Source: Acidobacteriota bacterium (GTDB lineage: Bacteria; Acidobacteriota; Terriglobia; Terriglobales; Acidobacteriaceae). Taken from it: DNA of 38,477 nt. Location: the NCBI GenBank assembly GCA_021793595.1, contig JAJYSL010000018.1:1-38477 (forward strand), in the 5' to 3' direction. Shown piece after piece: positions 11,680-19,997 of this stretch. The position numbers and the translations under genes were made by a program. Numbering within the stretch: the stretch's first letter is position 1; each line of letters starts with the position of its first letter. The notes below the pieces were generated by a model. The model was not told the DNA's origin and ran no database searches. It saw only the letters and a program-made list of their open reading frames with translations.

Positions 11680-12603
11680 ATGAAAATTTTAACGGCTACA
11701 AGCCTTGCCGCAGTGATGCTCGCGGCAACAGCCTTTGGGCAAAGCGCAAAACCCAGTCCCTACCAGGGCGTATCGCATCCGCCGGATGATGCCATCGTGA
11801 CCAACGACCTGACGCCGACGCCGCCGGCTGCAACCGACTCGGCCAGCTCCGTCACATCTTTGGCTAGCCAGCCCACTGCTCACATGGTGGCGCCTCCGAC
11901 TTCCCCGCAGGATCACGACTACATTCAACATCCGGGACTCGTCAGCAGACCGGCTAATTCTCTCGATTCCGACATCGTTATCACACCAGAAAATCAAGAA
12001 CAAGCGGACGACTCCGGCGTCGTTGTCAGTGTTCCTTCGGCCCCGAATCAATTGCCGGAAGGGACGACTTTGACGGTCTCTCTAAATCAGTCTTTGTCTA
12101 CAGCCACGACACAGCCGGGCACCATTTTCAGCGCTCGCCTGCTGGCCCCCGTGATGAAAAACAATCGCATCGTCATCCCGGTTGGCTCCACTGTAACTGG
12201 ACGAGTGACGTCGGTCAGCGAAGGGCGTCGCATCACCGGTGGCGCTTCGATTCGACTGCGGCCAGACGAAGTCGTGCTCCCCGACGGCACACGATATTTC
12301 CTGCACGCCGAAGTCTATGACCTGGGTGATCCCCACAGAGTCAAAACGGGCAGCGAGGGCAACGTGGTCAATGTCGCCCATGGAAAGCGCGCAGTAGCGG
12401 AAGCAAGTCTACTCGGCGGAGGCGCGGCGGCGGCAGGCTTTATGATCGCAGGTGGTCCGGCAGCATTGGTTCTCGGCGGCGCAGCGGCTGGATATGTCGG
12501 AGCGCATTGGCTGTTGGAAAGCAAGCAGGCAGTGCTTCCCAAGGACTCTGAAGTCGTCTTTGGCTTGACCCAGCCCATGTCGCTAGTATCTTTCCACGAA
12601 TAG
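11680..12603 (+). CDS. Secreted TrbI/VirB10-like protein with glycine-rich hydrophobic tail
   Basis: 307 residues. Signal peptide MKILTATSLAAVMLAATAFGQ, then a Pro/Ser/Thr-rich linker to about residue 130, then a compact beta-rich segment (PEGTTLTVSLNQSLST, GTIFSARLLAPV, IPVGSTVTGRVTSV, LPDGTRYFLHAEVYD) resembling the C-terminal barrel of TrbI/VirB10 proteins. No other conjugation genes are near, so a transfer role is unlikely; such free-standing forms are common in Acidobacteria and of unknown function. Near the C-terminus is a hydrophobic glycine/alanine-rich stretch (GGGAAAAGFMIAGGPAALVLGG) resembling a glycine zipper. The frame is open from 11506, but the ATG at 11680 has AGGG just upstream and begins the signal peptide. 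A strong terminator follows at 12648-12684. Confidence 0.75.
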   Translation: MKILTATSLAAVMLAATAFGQSAKPSPYQGVSHPPDDAIVTNDLTPTPPAATDSASSVTSLASQPTAHMVAPPTSPQDHDYIQHPGLVSRPANSLDSDIVITPENQEQADDSGVVVSVPSAPNQLPEGTTLTVSLNQSLSTATTQPGTIFSARLLAPVMKNNRIVIPVGSTVTGRVTSVSEGRRITGGASIRLRPDEVVLPDGTRYFLHAEVYDLGDPHRVKTGSEGNVVNVAHGKRAVAEASLLGGGAAAAGFMIAGGPAALVLGGAAAGYVGAHWLLESKQAVLPKDSEVVFGLTQPMSLVSFHE

Positions 12604-12647
12604 TCGAGACGAATTCACAGCGTCAAGAATGATTTAGAAGAAAATTC

Positions 12648-12684
12648 AAAGGCTCGCCGAGGTGCTTCCTCATCGAGCCTTTTT
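12648..12684. terminator. Intrinsic terminator between convergent genes
   Basis: Nine-base stem AAAGGCTCG (12648-12656) pairs with CGAGCCTTT (12674-12682), with an inner GAGG/CCTC stem (12659-12662 with 12668-12671) and loop TGCTT. On the plus strand it runs into TTTTT, ending the TrbI-like transcript. Read on the minus strand it is followed by a weaker T-rich stretch and would also end the four-gene run from 17995. Confidence 0.85.
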
Positions 12685-12708
12685 CGTTGCGCAGTGAGCC
12701 CGTCGACC

Positions 12709-14358
12709 TTACTTGTTGGATATAACTGACAGCCGAGCCCCGAATGTCGAGCGGTATAGCCGCGCGCAGGGTTGCCCCGTACTGCAGATGACGAACATCA
12801 GCTCCAGATTTTCAGGATGCTTCTTAACCGACTCTGCCACTGGATCGCCATCAATCGCGACAATGTAATCCGCCGCCGCAGCTGGGTCTTTCAGCGCCTG
12901 CTTCCACTGATCGTAATCGCCTTCGTTGATGGTTCGACGCAGCGGAAACCCGATTTGCTGCAGCGCGCCAACGTGCGCTGAGGTGTACATCAACAATGTC
13001 GCTTGCGGAGGGAGCACGATCAGCTTGTTCGCCAACGCCCGTTCAAAGGGAATCCGGGTCGCGGCATTGGCCTTCGCTTCTTGAAACACCAGCGGAGTGG
13101 CATACAGCAGGAAAGCATTGCTGGCGACAATTAACGCCAATGCAAATCCCAGAATCGGACGAGTCCACTGCGGACGCTCCTTGATTGCCGCCACCACCGC
13201 AAACGCAGGAAACAGCGCAAACGCGGGCAGCAGTTCCATGCCATATCGTGTGTTGTAGTAGGAGTGTGGAAACCACACCGGCAGAAAGATCGGCACCGAA
13301 CCGTAGGCCACGGAATAGGAGTAAAACGGGATCGGCATCCAGAACAACATGGCAGCCGGCAACGCCAAACTGCGATAGCGGACCAGTGCGTAGACTGAGC
13401 CCGCGATCGCCATCAGCAGCAGCCATTTCCCGCATCGTAATGGCGCCGCCCCCATCTTGGCCGATTTGACGTAGTACAGAAACGCCCACGACAGATGGTG
13501 CCAGCCCGGATACGGCAGCGAACCGGGCTTTGCGGTTCGCTTGGCGATCGCTGCGGCGGAGTAGGGCCCACGCAGAAAATCCAACGGGTCGCCGTACATG
13601 CGCCAGTTGTAACCCAGCCAGCTGAGCGGAGCGGCGACCAGGCACAGCGTGCATACGACGAAGACGCCGGCATTCGCCCGGTCTTTCCACCATGCGCGCC
13701 GCACTGTCCAATATGCGACCGCCAGCCACGCCAGCGTGCCGAGAATCCAGCCATCATAGCGTGTAAAAACAGCGGCGATCAGTACCAGTGTCAGCTTGAT
13801 CAACGCGGCACGAGCGGCTGGGGCGTCCGCTGCTCGCAATGTCGACTCGAAAGCGGTGAGATGTACCGCACTCCAAATCATCAGCGCCAGAAACAGCGGC
13901 TCCGTCATGGCCGTGACGGACATGTACAGCAAGCCTGGATTGAGAGCGAGGGCGGCGAAGACCAGCAGCGCCAGCAGCGGACGCATCCAGCGTCGAGCCA
14001 GGCGATAGATGCCGGCGCAGGCCATGACATAACTGGCCATAGAGGGAATCGCACCTGCTAATCCGCTCTGCCACCACTCCGTCCGTTGCACAAACGGCAG
14101 CAAAAGAAGATGCGGCAAGGGCAGCCAGACAGAACCTAACTGACTGAATCCTGGATTGGTCGAATCGAAAATGCGCCGCGCAATATGCAGATGTGCGACG
14201 GCATCTCCATACAGCAGCAGATACCCATGCCGGGCGCAGAAGACGAGAGAAGCTGCCGTCAGCAAAACCGCCAAGGTCGACACCAGCTTGATTTCTTCCC
14301 CGAGCGTAGGAACGCTTTTGGGGCGCCTGGAGTGAACGCTTGAATTCTTATTTGGCAT
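12709..14358 (-). CDS. Polytopic GT-C/ArnT-like membrane glycosyltransferase candidate
   Basis: 549 residues, about ten to twelve transmembrane segments and a C-terminal soluble domain (from about residue 440). The first large loop, YGDAVAHLHIARRIFDSTNP then GSVWLPLPHLLLLPF, contains the acidic residue and the loop shape typical of the GT-C/PMT-like superfamily, and FTRYDGWI plus YNTRYGMELLPAFALFPAF match later conserved positions of this type. Such enzymes transfer sugars from lipid-phosphate donors at the outer face of the inner membrane. The ATG at 14358 overlaps the stop of the PfkB kinase by 11 bp, so the two are translationally coupled; a TTG at 14388 would lengthen it by ten residues. 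It is the last gene of a four-gene minus-strand run. Confidence 0.75.
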   Translation of the reverse strand: MPNKNSSVHSRRPKSVPTLGEEIKLVSTLAVLLTAASLVFCARHGYLLLYGDAVAHLHIARRIFDSTNPGFSQLGSVWLPLPHLLLLPFVQRTEWWQSGLAGAIPSMASYVMACAGIYRLARRWMRPLLALLVFAALALNPGLLYMSVTAMTEPLFLALMIWSAVHLTAFESTLRAADAPAARAALIKLTLVLIAAVFTRYDGWILGTLAWLAVAYWTVRRAWWKDRANAGVFVVCTLCLVAAPLSWLGYNWRMYGDPLDFLRGPYSAAAIAKRTAKPGSLPYPGWHHLSWAFLYYVKSAKMGAAPLRCGKWLLLMAIAGSVYALVRYRSLALPAAMLFWMPIPFYSYSVAYGSVPIFLPVWFPHSYYNTRYGMELLPAFALFPAFAVVAAIKERPQWTRPILGFALALIVASNAFLLYATPLVFQEAKANAATRIPFERALANKLIVLPPQATLLMYTSAHVGALQQIGFPLRRTINEGDYDQWKQALKDPAAAADYIVAIDGDPVAESVKKHPENLELMFVICSTGQPCARLYRSTFGARLSVISNK

Positions 14359-15283
14359 CGAGATGCGAAAGCTCCTGGAAGCTCGCAAATCGCAGATCGA
14401 TTTCTTCGCGGGTCAGGGCCTGGATCCGCTCCGTGCCAAAACGTTCCACGGCAAACGAACCCATCACGCTGCCATAAAACATTGCCCGTTTGAATTGAGC
14501 CGGAGTGATTTCCGATTGCGATGCAAGATACCCGAAGAATCCGCCTGCAAACGAGTCGCCAGCACCGGTCGGATCGACCACTTCCGCCAACGGCAGGGCT
14601 GGGGCGCGGAAGAATCGGTTGTGCACACCGCCAGGAAATGATTGCTCACCAAAAAAAGCCGTCGCGCCGTACTCTCCATGCTTGACGACAAGCGTTTTCG
14701 GTCCGATTTCCATGATGCGTTCCGCGGCCCGCACCAGGTTGGCATCTTCGCCCAGCAACTTGGCTTCGCCATCGTTGATCAGCAGAACATCCAGACCCTT
14801 CATCACAGCTTTCAGGTTTTCTGTGTGACCTGTGATCCAGTAGTTCATGGTGTCGCCGCAAACCAGGCGCGCCTTCGGCATTTGCTGGCGAACCTGCTGC
14901 TGCAACGCAGGATCGATATTGGCGAGAAAAAGAAATTCGCTGTCGCGGTACGATGCAGGGATCTTCGGCTGGAACCGTTCAAACACATTCAAATCGGTTC
15001 TCAGCGTGTGCGCTTCGTTCAGGTTCTCGCGATATTCCCCGATCCAATGAAAGCTGTTGCCCGCGGAGCGCTCGATGCCCTCGGTATCGATGCCTCGCGC
15101 ATGAAAAACCGATTCATGATGGGAAGTGAAATCCTCCCCAACCACGCCAATCACGCGAACTTTCGTGAAAAAGCTGGCGGCCAGGGCAAAATGGGTGGCA
15201 GCCCCGCCCAGGCAACGATCGACGGTGCCGCTGGGGGTTTGAATGCTATCGAATGCGACGGAACCAACTACAAGAATGGACAT
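14348..15283 (-). CDS. PfkB/ribokinase-family sugar or nucleoside kinase
   Basis: 311-residue ATP-dependent kinase of the ribokinase fold. GSVAFDSI opens the Rossmann core, CLGGAATHFA (24-33) is the N-terminal PfkB motif with the conserved GG, NDGEAKLL (170-177) matches the N-x-x-E magnesium motif, and DPTGAGDSFAGGF (237-249) is the C-terminal PfkB signature with catalytic Asp243. It starts 41 bp after the stop of the methylthioadenosine phosphorylase, which suggests a nucleoside or ribose substrate such as adenosine or ribose, but specificity cannot be read from the motifs. Its 3' end overlaps the GT-C gene. Confidence 0.85.
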   Translation of the reverse strand: MSILVVGSVAFDSIQTPSGTVDRCLGGAATHFALAASFFTKVRVIGVVGEDFTSHHESVFHARGIDTEGIERSAGNSFHWIGEYRENLNEAHTLRTDLNVFERFQPKIPASYRDSEFLFLANIDPALQQQVRQQMPKARLVCGDTMNYWITGHTENLKAVMKGLDVLLINDGEAKLLGEDANLVRAAERIMEIGPKTLVVKHGEYGATAFFGEQSFPGGVHNRFFRAPALPLAEVVDPTGAGDSFAGGFFGYLASQSEITPAQFKRAMFYGSVMGSFAVERFGTERIQALTREEIDLRFASFQELSHLDAK

Positions 15284-15324
15284 GAAGATAGGAGGCTTTC
15301 CTGGATTGAGTTTTCTTTGCGGCT

Positions 15325-16245
15325 CTAAGGTTTTTCAGGCACCTTGTGCTCCGGTTGCAAATAGCGATCCAGCAGCGCACGCAATTTCTGCCGTGTAGCC
15401 AATGAGATCAGCGCAGGCCGTGTCAAAATCGCGTCTTTCAACGCGGACTGGCAATGGCAGTGCCGATCGGCAGGCAATGCTGCGACGGCTGCGTCCATCA
15501 CCTTCAGGGCAGTTGCGTTGTTCTGATTCAGAGTCGAAACAATCTGTTCGGCTGTCACCGAATCATGACTGGGATGCCAGCAGTCGTAATCGGTCACCAT
15601 GGCCAGCGAGCCGTAGCAAATCTCCGCCTCACGCGCCAGTTTCGCCTCCTGCATATTGGTCATCCCAATGACATCTGCGCCCCAGGATCGATAGAGGTTG
15701 GACTCCGCCTTGGTGGAGAACTGTGGACCTTCAATACAGACATAAGTTCCACCCCGTGTTGCCGGAACATCCTGAACACCGCATGCGGCCATGATTGCGG
15801 TGCCGACCTCTGGACACACCGGATCGGCCATCGACACGTGAACCACCACATCCGGGCCGAAGAACGTACTGCGCCGCGCATACGTGCGATCGATGAACTG
15901 ATCCGGCACAAGAAAGGTTCCTGGCTTGTGTTGTTCTTTCAGGGAGCCGACAGCGGAAATGGAAAGAACAGCCTTCACTCCCACCTGCTTCATGGCGTAA
16001 ATATTCGCCCGATAGTTGATGTCGGAAGGCAAAATGCCATGGCCCCGTCCGTGCCGCGCAAGAAATGCTACCCTTCGTCCATGCAAATCCCCAAATGTCA
16101 GCCAGTCGGAGGGATCTCCGAAAGGGGTGCTGATCTGTTCCTCATGCACATTCGTTAGGCCCGGCATGTGGTAGAGCCCGGTACCGCCGATAATCCCGAT
16201 CTCCGCATGAAACATTCTGGGTTGTACTCCTTCTTCCTTCGCCAT
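15325..16245 (-). CDS. mtnP: S-methyl-5'-thioadenosine phosphorylase
   Basis: Cleaves methylthioadenosine (by-product of polyamine and other SAM-consuming reactions) with phosphate to adenine and 5-methylthioribose-1-phosphate; cytosolic. Family marks: IGIIGGTGLY near the N-terminus (phosphate loop), ARHGRGH, SAVGSLKE, EGPQFSTKAE, GMTNMQEAKLAREAEICY and TDYDCW. The MTDYDCW region and GMTNMQEA favour MTA phosphorylase over plain purine nucleoside phosphorylase. Length of 306 residues is normal. The ATG at 16245 is preferred; a TTG directly before it (16248) is also possible, with GAAGGTG upstream. It lies 22 bp after the metalloprotease gene and 41 bp before the PfkB kinase, in one run. A broader 6-oxopurine nucleoside phosphorylase activity is the main alternative. 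Confidence 0.93.
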   Translation of the reverse strand: MAKEEGVQPRMFHAEIGIIGGTGLYHMPGLTNVHEEQISTPFGDPSDWLTFGDLHGRRVAFLARHGRGHGILPSDINYRANIYAMKQVGVKAVLSISAVGSLKEQHKPGTFLVPDQFIDRTYARRSTFFGPDVVVHVSMADPVCPEVGTAIMAACGVQDVPATRGGTYVCIEGPQFSTKAESNLYRSWGADVIGMTNMQEAKLAREAEICYGSLAMVTDYDCWHPSHDSVTAEQIVSTLNQNNATALKVMDAAVAALPADRHCHCQSALKDAILTRPALISLATRQKLRALLDRYLQPEHKVPEKP

Positions 16246-16267
16246 CAATCAATACACCTTCAGCTTC

Positions 16268-17995
16268 TTAGTATGTAGGTAAAACCGAGCCAGCGTTAGT
16301 ATACCGTGGCGACAGAAGCGTCTTCGATGCCCTTTCGGCGAACAGCCAACTTCGCAGTGCCCCCGTCAGGTCTGTTTGTGGAACTCTGTTTTCAACCGAC
16401 ACACTGGTGGCGTTGTCGACGATGCTGCCCATCATCACAAATTCCAGCTTGCGCGCCAAGTCCATGGGAAAGCTTTCGCTGATGAAGACTGTCCTTCCCG
16501 AAACCACCACCAGGACCGGTCCCTCTGGAGTTTTCCAGATTCGAGTCACAATCGATCCGTCCGGAGCATCTGAATCGTCTGCCGGAGCAAGGACGGCATG
16601 GTCATACTTTCGCGGAATCTCCGCTCCGTAGAGGTTCGCAAAGGCCAGCGCGGCCTCCGGCGTAGCCCACCGCGACAAATAGAGCAGCGCCAGCGAAGCA
16701 GTCGAATCCTTTGCGCGGGCGTTGGTTGCCCCCTTTGATTGCGCCGTGTAGTAAATTCCCCCGCGCCACGTGGGAGCCAGGGCGTCCGCCGCCGCTTGTC
16801 CCCCAAACAGTTCCGACATCACCTGAACATCAAATTCGCCCATCACCCCAATGTCATACGGCCGATACTGAGCGTCGATCAGCGAATGGATGTCCGGCAT
16901 CCGCAGCAGCGGCACTGGCGCATGGGTCAGATAGGCCGCCGGATTCATGATTTCAAAGGTCGAGGACGGAGGATGATCGAGCATCCCGGCAAAAGCCGCT
17001 TGTCTTCCCCTGGCAGTCCACACCGCGCGCACAAAATTCAGCCCCTCGATATAAGGGAACACCAAAGACCGCTGCAATAATAGAGGAGCATTGGCAAGTG
17101 TGGGAGAATCGCTGGTGTCGCCCATGGCCTCGTTCATTTTGTCAGCCAATTGAGGTGCCGTGAGGATAGTCTTGCCGCTGGGCGCCAGAACATAATCCAC
17201 GAAGACGGCCATTGCCTGACCTTCGACCACTGCATCACGGACGGTATCTTCCTCATCTGTGGCGATGTGCTCGTTATCCTGCTGCACGTTCTTCGGGATT
17301 CGGAGGTCGTCGTCGCGATCCCACTTTTCCAGATGAATATGCTGGTCTTGCAGCGCGTGCGTCAGCTCATGCGCCAGTACCGGTTTCTGCTCCTCCGGAG
17401 GAATCCAATCCAACAGATTCACCGTCTTGGTCTTGTCATCGTAATACCCGGCGATCTGTTCGCGAAGCAGTTGGATCAGAAATGGCTTCAGCTGAAAATC
17501 GCGATCGAGCAGTCCGAACTTTTTCAACACCAGTTCGCTGCTTTGCAGTCGCTTCGCATCCCGGTCATTCTGCAATTGATGCATCAAATACTTCTCAACC
17601 TCATCGCGCGTCACCAGGCGCCGTTTCACCGACTGCAAAACCGGCAGGCCGGTCACTTTGCTGTCAAACTGCAAGATGGCATCGACGGAATTGAATAGCT
17701 GCCGTGCCTGCTCCGGCGTGATGTGCGTTGGTGCGGACGGATTGGCAGCCTTCCCCTGCGAGGACGGCGCGATCGTACCCGGCGGGGTGGTTTGCGGCGG
17801 CGACGGATTCTTTCCCGCCGGCAGGGAGGGCGGAGGGGTCGACTGAGCATGCGATTCCCGCGGTAACAACAAGAACAGCGTGCATACGGAAACGACGAGC
17901 CACCAAGTGACCGAAAGGAGCGCGCTTCGATCCCAAAAACCGTGCCCAAGGCCTTGCGCCAGATTGCGATCCGGCAAACATTTCTCTCCCGTCAT
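16268..17995 (-). CDS. Secreted HExxH zinc metalloprotease-like protein
   Basis: 575 residues, unnamed family. A membrane/signal segment lies at about 31-50 (WWLVVSVCTLFLLL, ending SHAQS), followed by a low-complexity Pro/Ser linker (51-90). The core holds AHELTHALQDQH with His209, Glu210 and His213, and VVEGQA with Glu258 about 45 residues later, the arrangement of a gluzincin-type zinc site. GYYDDKTKTVNLLDW upstream is the edge strand usually preceding HExxH. The C-terminal 300 residues have no motif I recognise. The start ATG has GAGG four bases upstream. It heads the minus-strand run of mtnP, pfkB-type and GT-C genes and is divergent from the ygfZ-like gene. Peptidase activity is inferred from the motif. 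Confidence 0.75.
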   Translation of the reverse strand: MTGEKCLPDRNLAQGLGHGFWDRSALLSVTWWLVVSVCTLFLLLPRESHAQSTPPPSLPAGKNPSPPQTTPPGTIAPSSQGKAANPSAPTHITPEQARQLFNSVDAILQFDSKVTGLPVLQSVKRRLVTRDEVEKYLMHQLQNDRDAKRLQSSELVLKKFGLLDRDFQLKPFLIQLLREQIAGYYDDKTKTVNLLDWIPPEEQKPVLAHELTHALQDQHIHLEKWDRDDDLRIPKNVQQDNEHIATDEEDTVRDAVVEGQAMAVFVDYVLAPSGKTILTAPQLADKMNEAMGDTSDSPTLANAPLLLQRSLVFPYIEGLNFVRAVWTARGRQAAFAGMLDHPPSSTFEIMNPAAYLTHAPVPLLRMPDIHSLIDAQYRPYDIGVMGEFDVQVMSELFGGQAAADALAPTWRGGIYYTAQSKGATNARAKDSTASLALLYLSRWATPEAALAFANLYGAEIPRKYDHAVLAPADDSDAPDGSIVTRIWKTPEGPVLVVVSGRTVFISESFPMDLARKLEFVMMGSIVDNATSVSVENRVPQTDLTGALRSWLFAERASKTLLSPRYTNAGSVLPTY

Positions 17996-18033
17996 CCAAC
18001 CTCTTCGCGGCAGGGTCTTTGCTTCATCCCCGC

Positions 18034-18039
18034 TATAAT
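18034..18039 (+). promoter_or_regulatory. Putative -10 box for the ygfZ-like operon
   Basis: A perfect TATAAT stands 40 bp upstream of the ATG at 18079, in the short divergent gap after 17995. No good -35 hexamer is visible 16-18 bp upstream. Its place argues against the longer TTG reading from 18019, which would put the promoter inside the gene. Confidence 0.4.
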
Positions 18040-18078
18040 TTGGAGTGTACCTTTGTAAGACGCTGCAGGCTGGCCGCT

Positions 18079-19308
18079 ATGAGCAATTCCGCCCCCAATC
18101 AAGTCGAAGCAGGCTCCACCGGCCAAACAACGGCAGGCCCTATCGGCGTGGCAAAAGTCGACCCGGCGACCGGGGCTGTGGACCATGCTGTACATGCAAC
18201 TCCCTTGGCTGAGGCGTTGAAACATGCGGCTTCCCTGCCCCTTCGGCAATATCGCGGCGCACAAAGCATTGGTGGATTTTCGAACTCCGCAGAGGAATTG
18301 GCCGCACTACTGAACGCCGTCGCAATCTATGATCTGGGATGGCGAAGGCTGATCCGCTGCACGGGCGAAGACAGGCTGCGCTGGCTGAATGGCATGGTCA
18401 CGAATTTCGTCGGCGATCTGAGCGAGAATACCGGCTGTTATGCCTTTATCTTAAATGCTCAGGGCCGCATTCAGGGCGATCTCGATATCTATCGGCGCGC
18501 GGATTCGCTCTGGCTTGAGACTGACGCTGACCAGATCGACGCGCTGATCGCTTTCCTGGATCGCTACATCATTATGGATGACGTGACGCTGGAGTCGCAG
18601 CCCCAGTGGACGGCGCTTGGGATCGCCGGACCGCATGCCGCCGCGTCCATGGCCAAAGCCGGCCTGCCGGTTCCTAGTCGCCGCGGCGACCCGCTGCACT
18701 TATCAGAGACCACGTGGCGAGGGTATCCAGTTGTTGTCACCGCAGTCTACAGTCCGCTGGTCCAGCGATACGAAATCTGGGTGGAACGCGAATCCGCGAT
18801 TGAGATGTGGAACGCCTTGCGGGAAGCAGGCGGTCTGCCTTGTGGCGTGGATGCGATCGAGTCGCTACGCGTGCTGGAAGGAACCCCGGCATACTCTATC
18901 GACATTACAGCGAAAGATCTTCCGCAGGAAACCAATCAGATTCGCGCGCTTCACTTCAACAAAGGTTGCTATCTCGGGCAGGAGATTGTCGAGCGCATTC
19001 ATTCTCGAGGGAACGTACATCGGACATTCGCCGGGTTTGTGCTTGCGGATGGCAGCCCGACGCCCGGAACATCGCTGCTCTCCGATGGAAAGCCGGTTGG
19101 AGAGATTACCAGCGTCGCTCGCGCAGTAGTGCCGGGGATCGGCGAGCGAGTGGTTGCGCTGGGCACCATTCGTCGCGAGGCGTTGGAGCGAAAGAGTGAG
19201 CTGCGGGCCGGTGAAACAGTTGCGCACCCGTCGGCGCTTCCGTTCGACTTCAACAACGAATCAGGCCAGCCGGAAGAGACGATGCGTGAGACTCGACAAA
19301 TTTTGTAA
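18079..19308 (+). CDS. ygfZ: YgfZ/GcvT-like folate-binding protein for Fe-S cluster upkeep
   Basis: 409 residues with the aminomethyltransferase (GcvT) fold. The diagnostic motif K-G-C-Y-x-G-Q-E is present as Lys295 to Glu302 (NKGCYLGQEIVER), with Cys297 the residue essential in YgfZ. Other fold marks are VAIYDLGWRRLIRCTGEDR (82-99), WLNGMVTNFV and NAQGRIQGDLDIY. YgfZ proteins use tetrahydrofolate to help assemble or repair Fe-S clusters in certain enzymes; they lack glycine-cleavage activity. The first 55 residues are a poorly conserved extension. The ATG at 18079 is chosen because a TATAAT lies inside the longer frame. It is first in a run with DUF1844 (6 bp gap), MBL-fold and ribF genes. 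Confidence 0.88.
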   Translation: MSNSAPNQVEAGSTGQTTAGPIGVAKVDPATGAVDHAVHATPLAEALKHAASLPLRQYRGAQSIGGFSNSAEELAALLNAVAIYDLGWRRLIRCTGEDRLRWLNGMVTNFVGDLSENTGCYAFILNAQGRIQGDLDIYRRADSLWLETDADQIDALIAFLDRYIIMDDVTLESQPQWTALGIAGPHAAASMAKAGLPVPSRRGDPLHLSETTWRGYPVVVTAVYSPLVQRYEIWVERESAIEMWNALREAGGLPCGVDAIESLRVLEGTPAYSIDITAKDLPQETNQIRALHFNKGCYLGQEIVERIHSRGNVHRTFAGFVLADGSPTPGTSLLSDGKPVGEITSVARAVVPGIGERVVALGTIRREALERKSELRAGETVAHPSALPFDFNNESGQPEETMRETRQIL

Positions 19309-19314
19309 GAGGAA

Positions 19315-19965
19315 ATGAGTCACGTTATGGCAGAAAAAGAACCGCAGGTTACATTCACCGATCGCCGCAAGATTTCTTCCGATGGAGAAATTCGACCCGG
19401 TGTCGTAGAGACCGAAGCCGAGGAGGAAAAGCGGCGGCAGGCAGAAGCATCCAAGCCATCCGCCGCAACAGCCGAGCCAACCGCGAAACCGGAGGAGTCT
19501 GTTGCTCCATCGAGCGCGGCTAAAACTCCCGCCGGCGGAACAGGCACGAACGAACCATTGCCCGAAGGACCGACGGCAAAGGAGAGTGCGGACTCCAACG
19601 CCGCCTATCAGGAGACGACGCAACAACTGGATGAGATGCTGCGCGCCAAGACGCCGGATTCCTCCCGTCTCGGCCCCATCGTCTTCGACCACCTGGTGCA
19701 ATCCATGTACATGACGGCCATGATGAGCATGGGTGCGGGCACGCAGCCAGGGGAGAAGCCGCGCATTGACTTGATGGGCGCGCGTCAGACCATCGATCTG
19801 CTGGGAGTTTTGGCGGAAAAAACCAAGGGAAACCTGACCGCGAACGAGCAGCGTCTGCTGGAGAGTGCATTGTTCGAGTTGCGCATGATGTTCCTGGAAA
19901 TTACGAACGCGATTGCGCGCAATGCCGCCAATCCTCCGCAACCGCAGCCTTCCGGGCGCAAGTAA
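19315..19965 (+). CDS. DUF1844 protein
   Basis: 216 residues, probably cytosolic. The N-terminus (1-110) is charged and then Ala/Pro/Glu/Thr-rich and looks disordered. The C-terminal half carries the DUF1844 signature: FDHLVQSMYMTAMMSMG followed by IDLMGARQTIDLLGVLAEKTKGNLTANEQRLLESALFELRMMF, a helical pair. The function of DUF1844 is unknown. The ATG has AGAGGAA directly upstream and lies 6 bp after the ygfZ stop, so co-translation is likely. A short stem (ATCGCTT/AAGCGAT, 19965-19985) just after the stop has no T tract and may be a processing or pause site within the run. Confidence 0.88.
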   Translation: MSHVMAEKEPQVTFTDRRKISSDGEIRPGVVETEAEEEKRRQAEASKPSAATAEPTAKPEESVAPSSAAKTPAGGTGTNEPLPEGPTAKESADSNAAYQETTQQLDEMLRAKTPDSSRLGPIVFDHLVQSMYMTAMMSMGAGTQPGEKPRIDLMGARQTIDLLGVLAEKTKGNLTANEQRLLESALFELRMMFLEITNAIARNAANPPQPQPSGRK

Positions 19966-19997
19966 TCGCTTTTTTTATAAGCGATAAGAAAGTACAG

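Noticed and set aside
17150..17698. Plus-strand frame opposite the HExxH protease
   Set aside because: Antisense shadow with no protein-like features.
19965..19985. ATCGCTT/AAGCGAT hairpin after DUF1844 as a terminator
   Set aside because: The T run is in the loop, not after the stem, and the run of genes continues; at most a pause or processing site.
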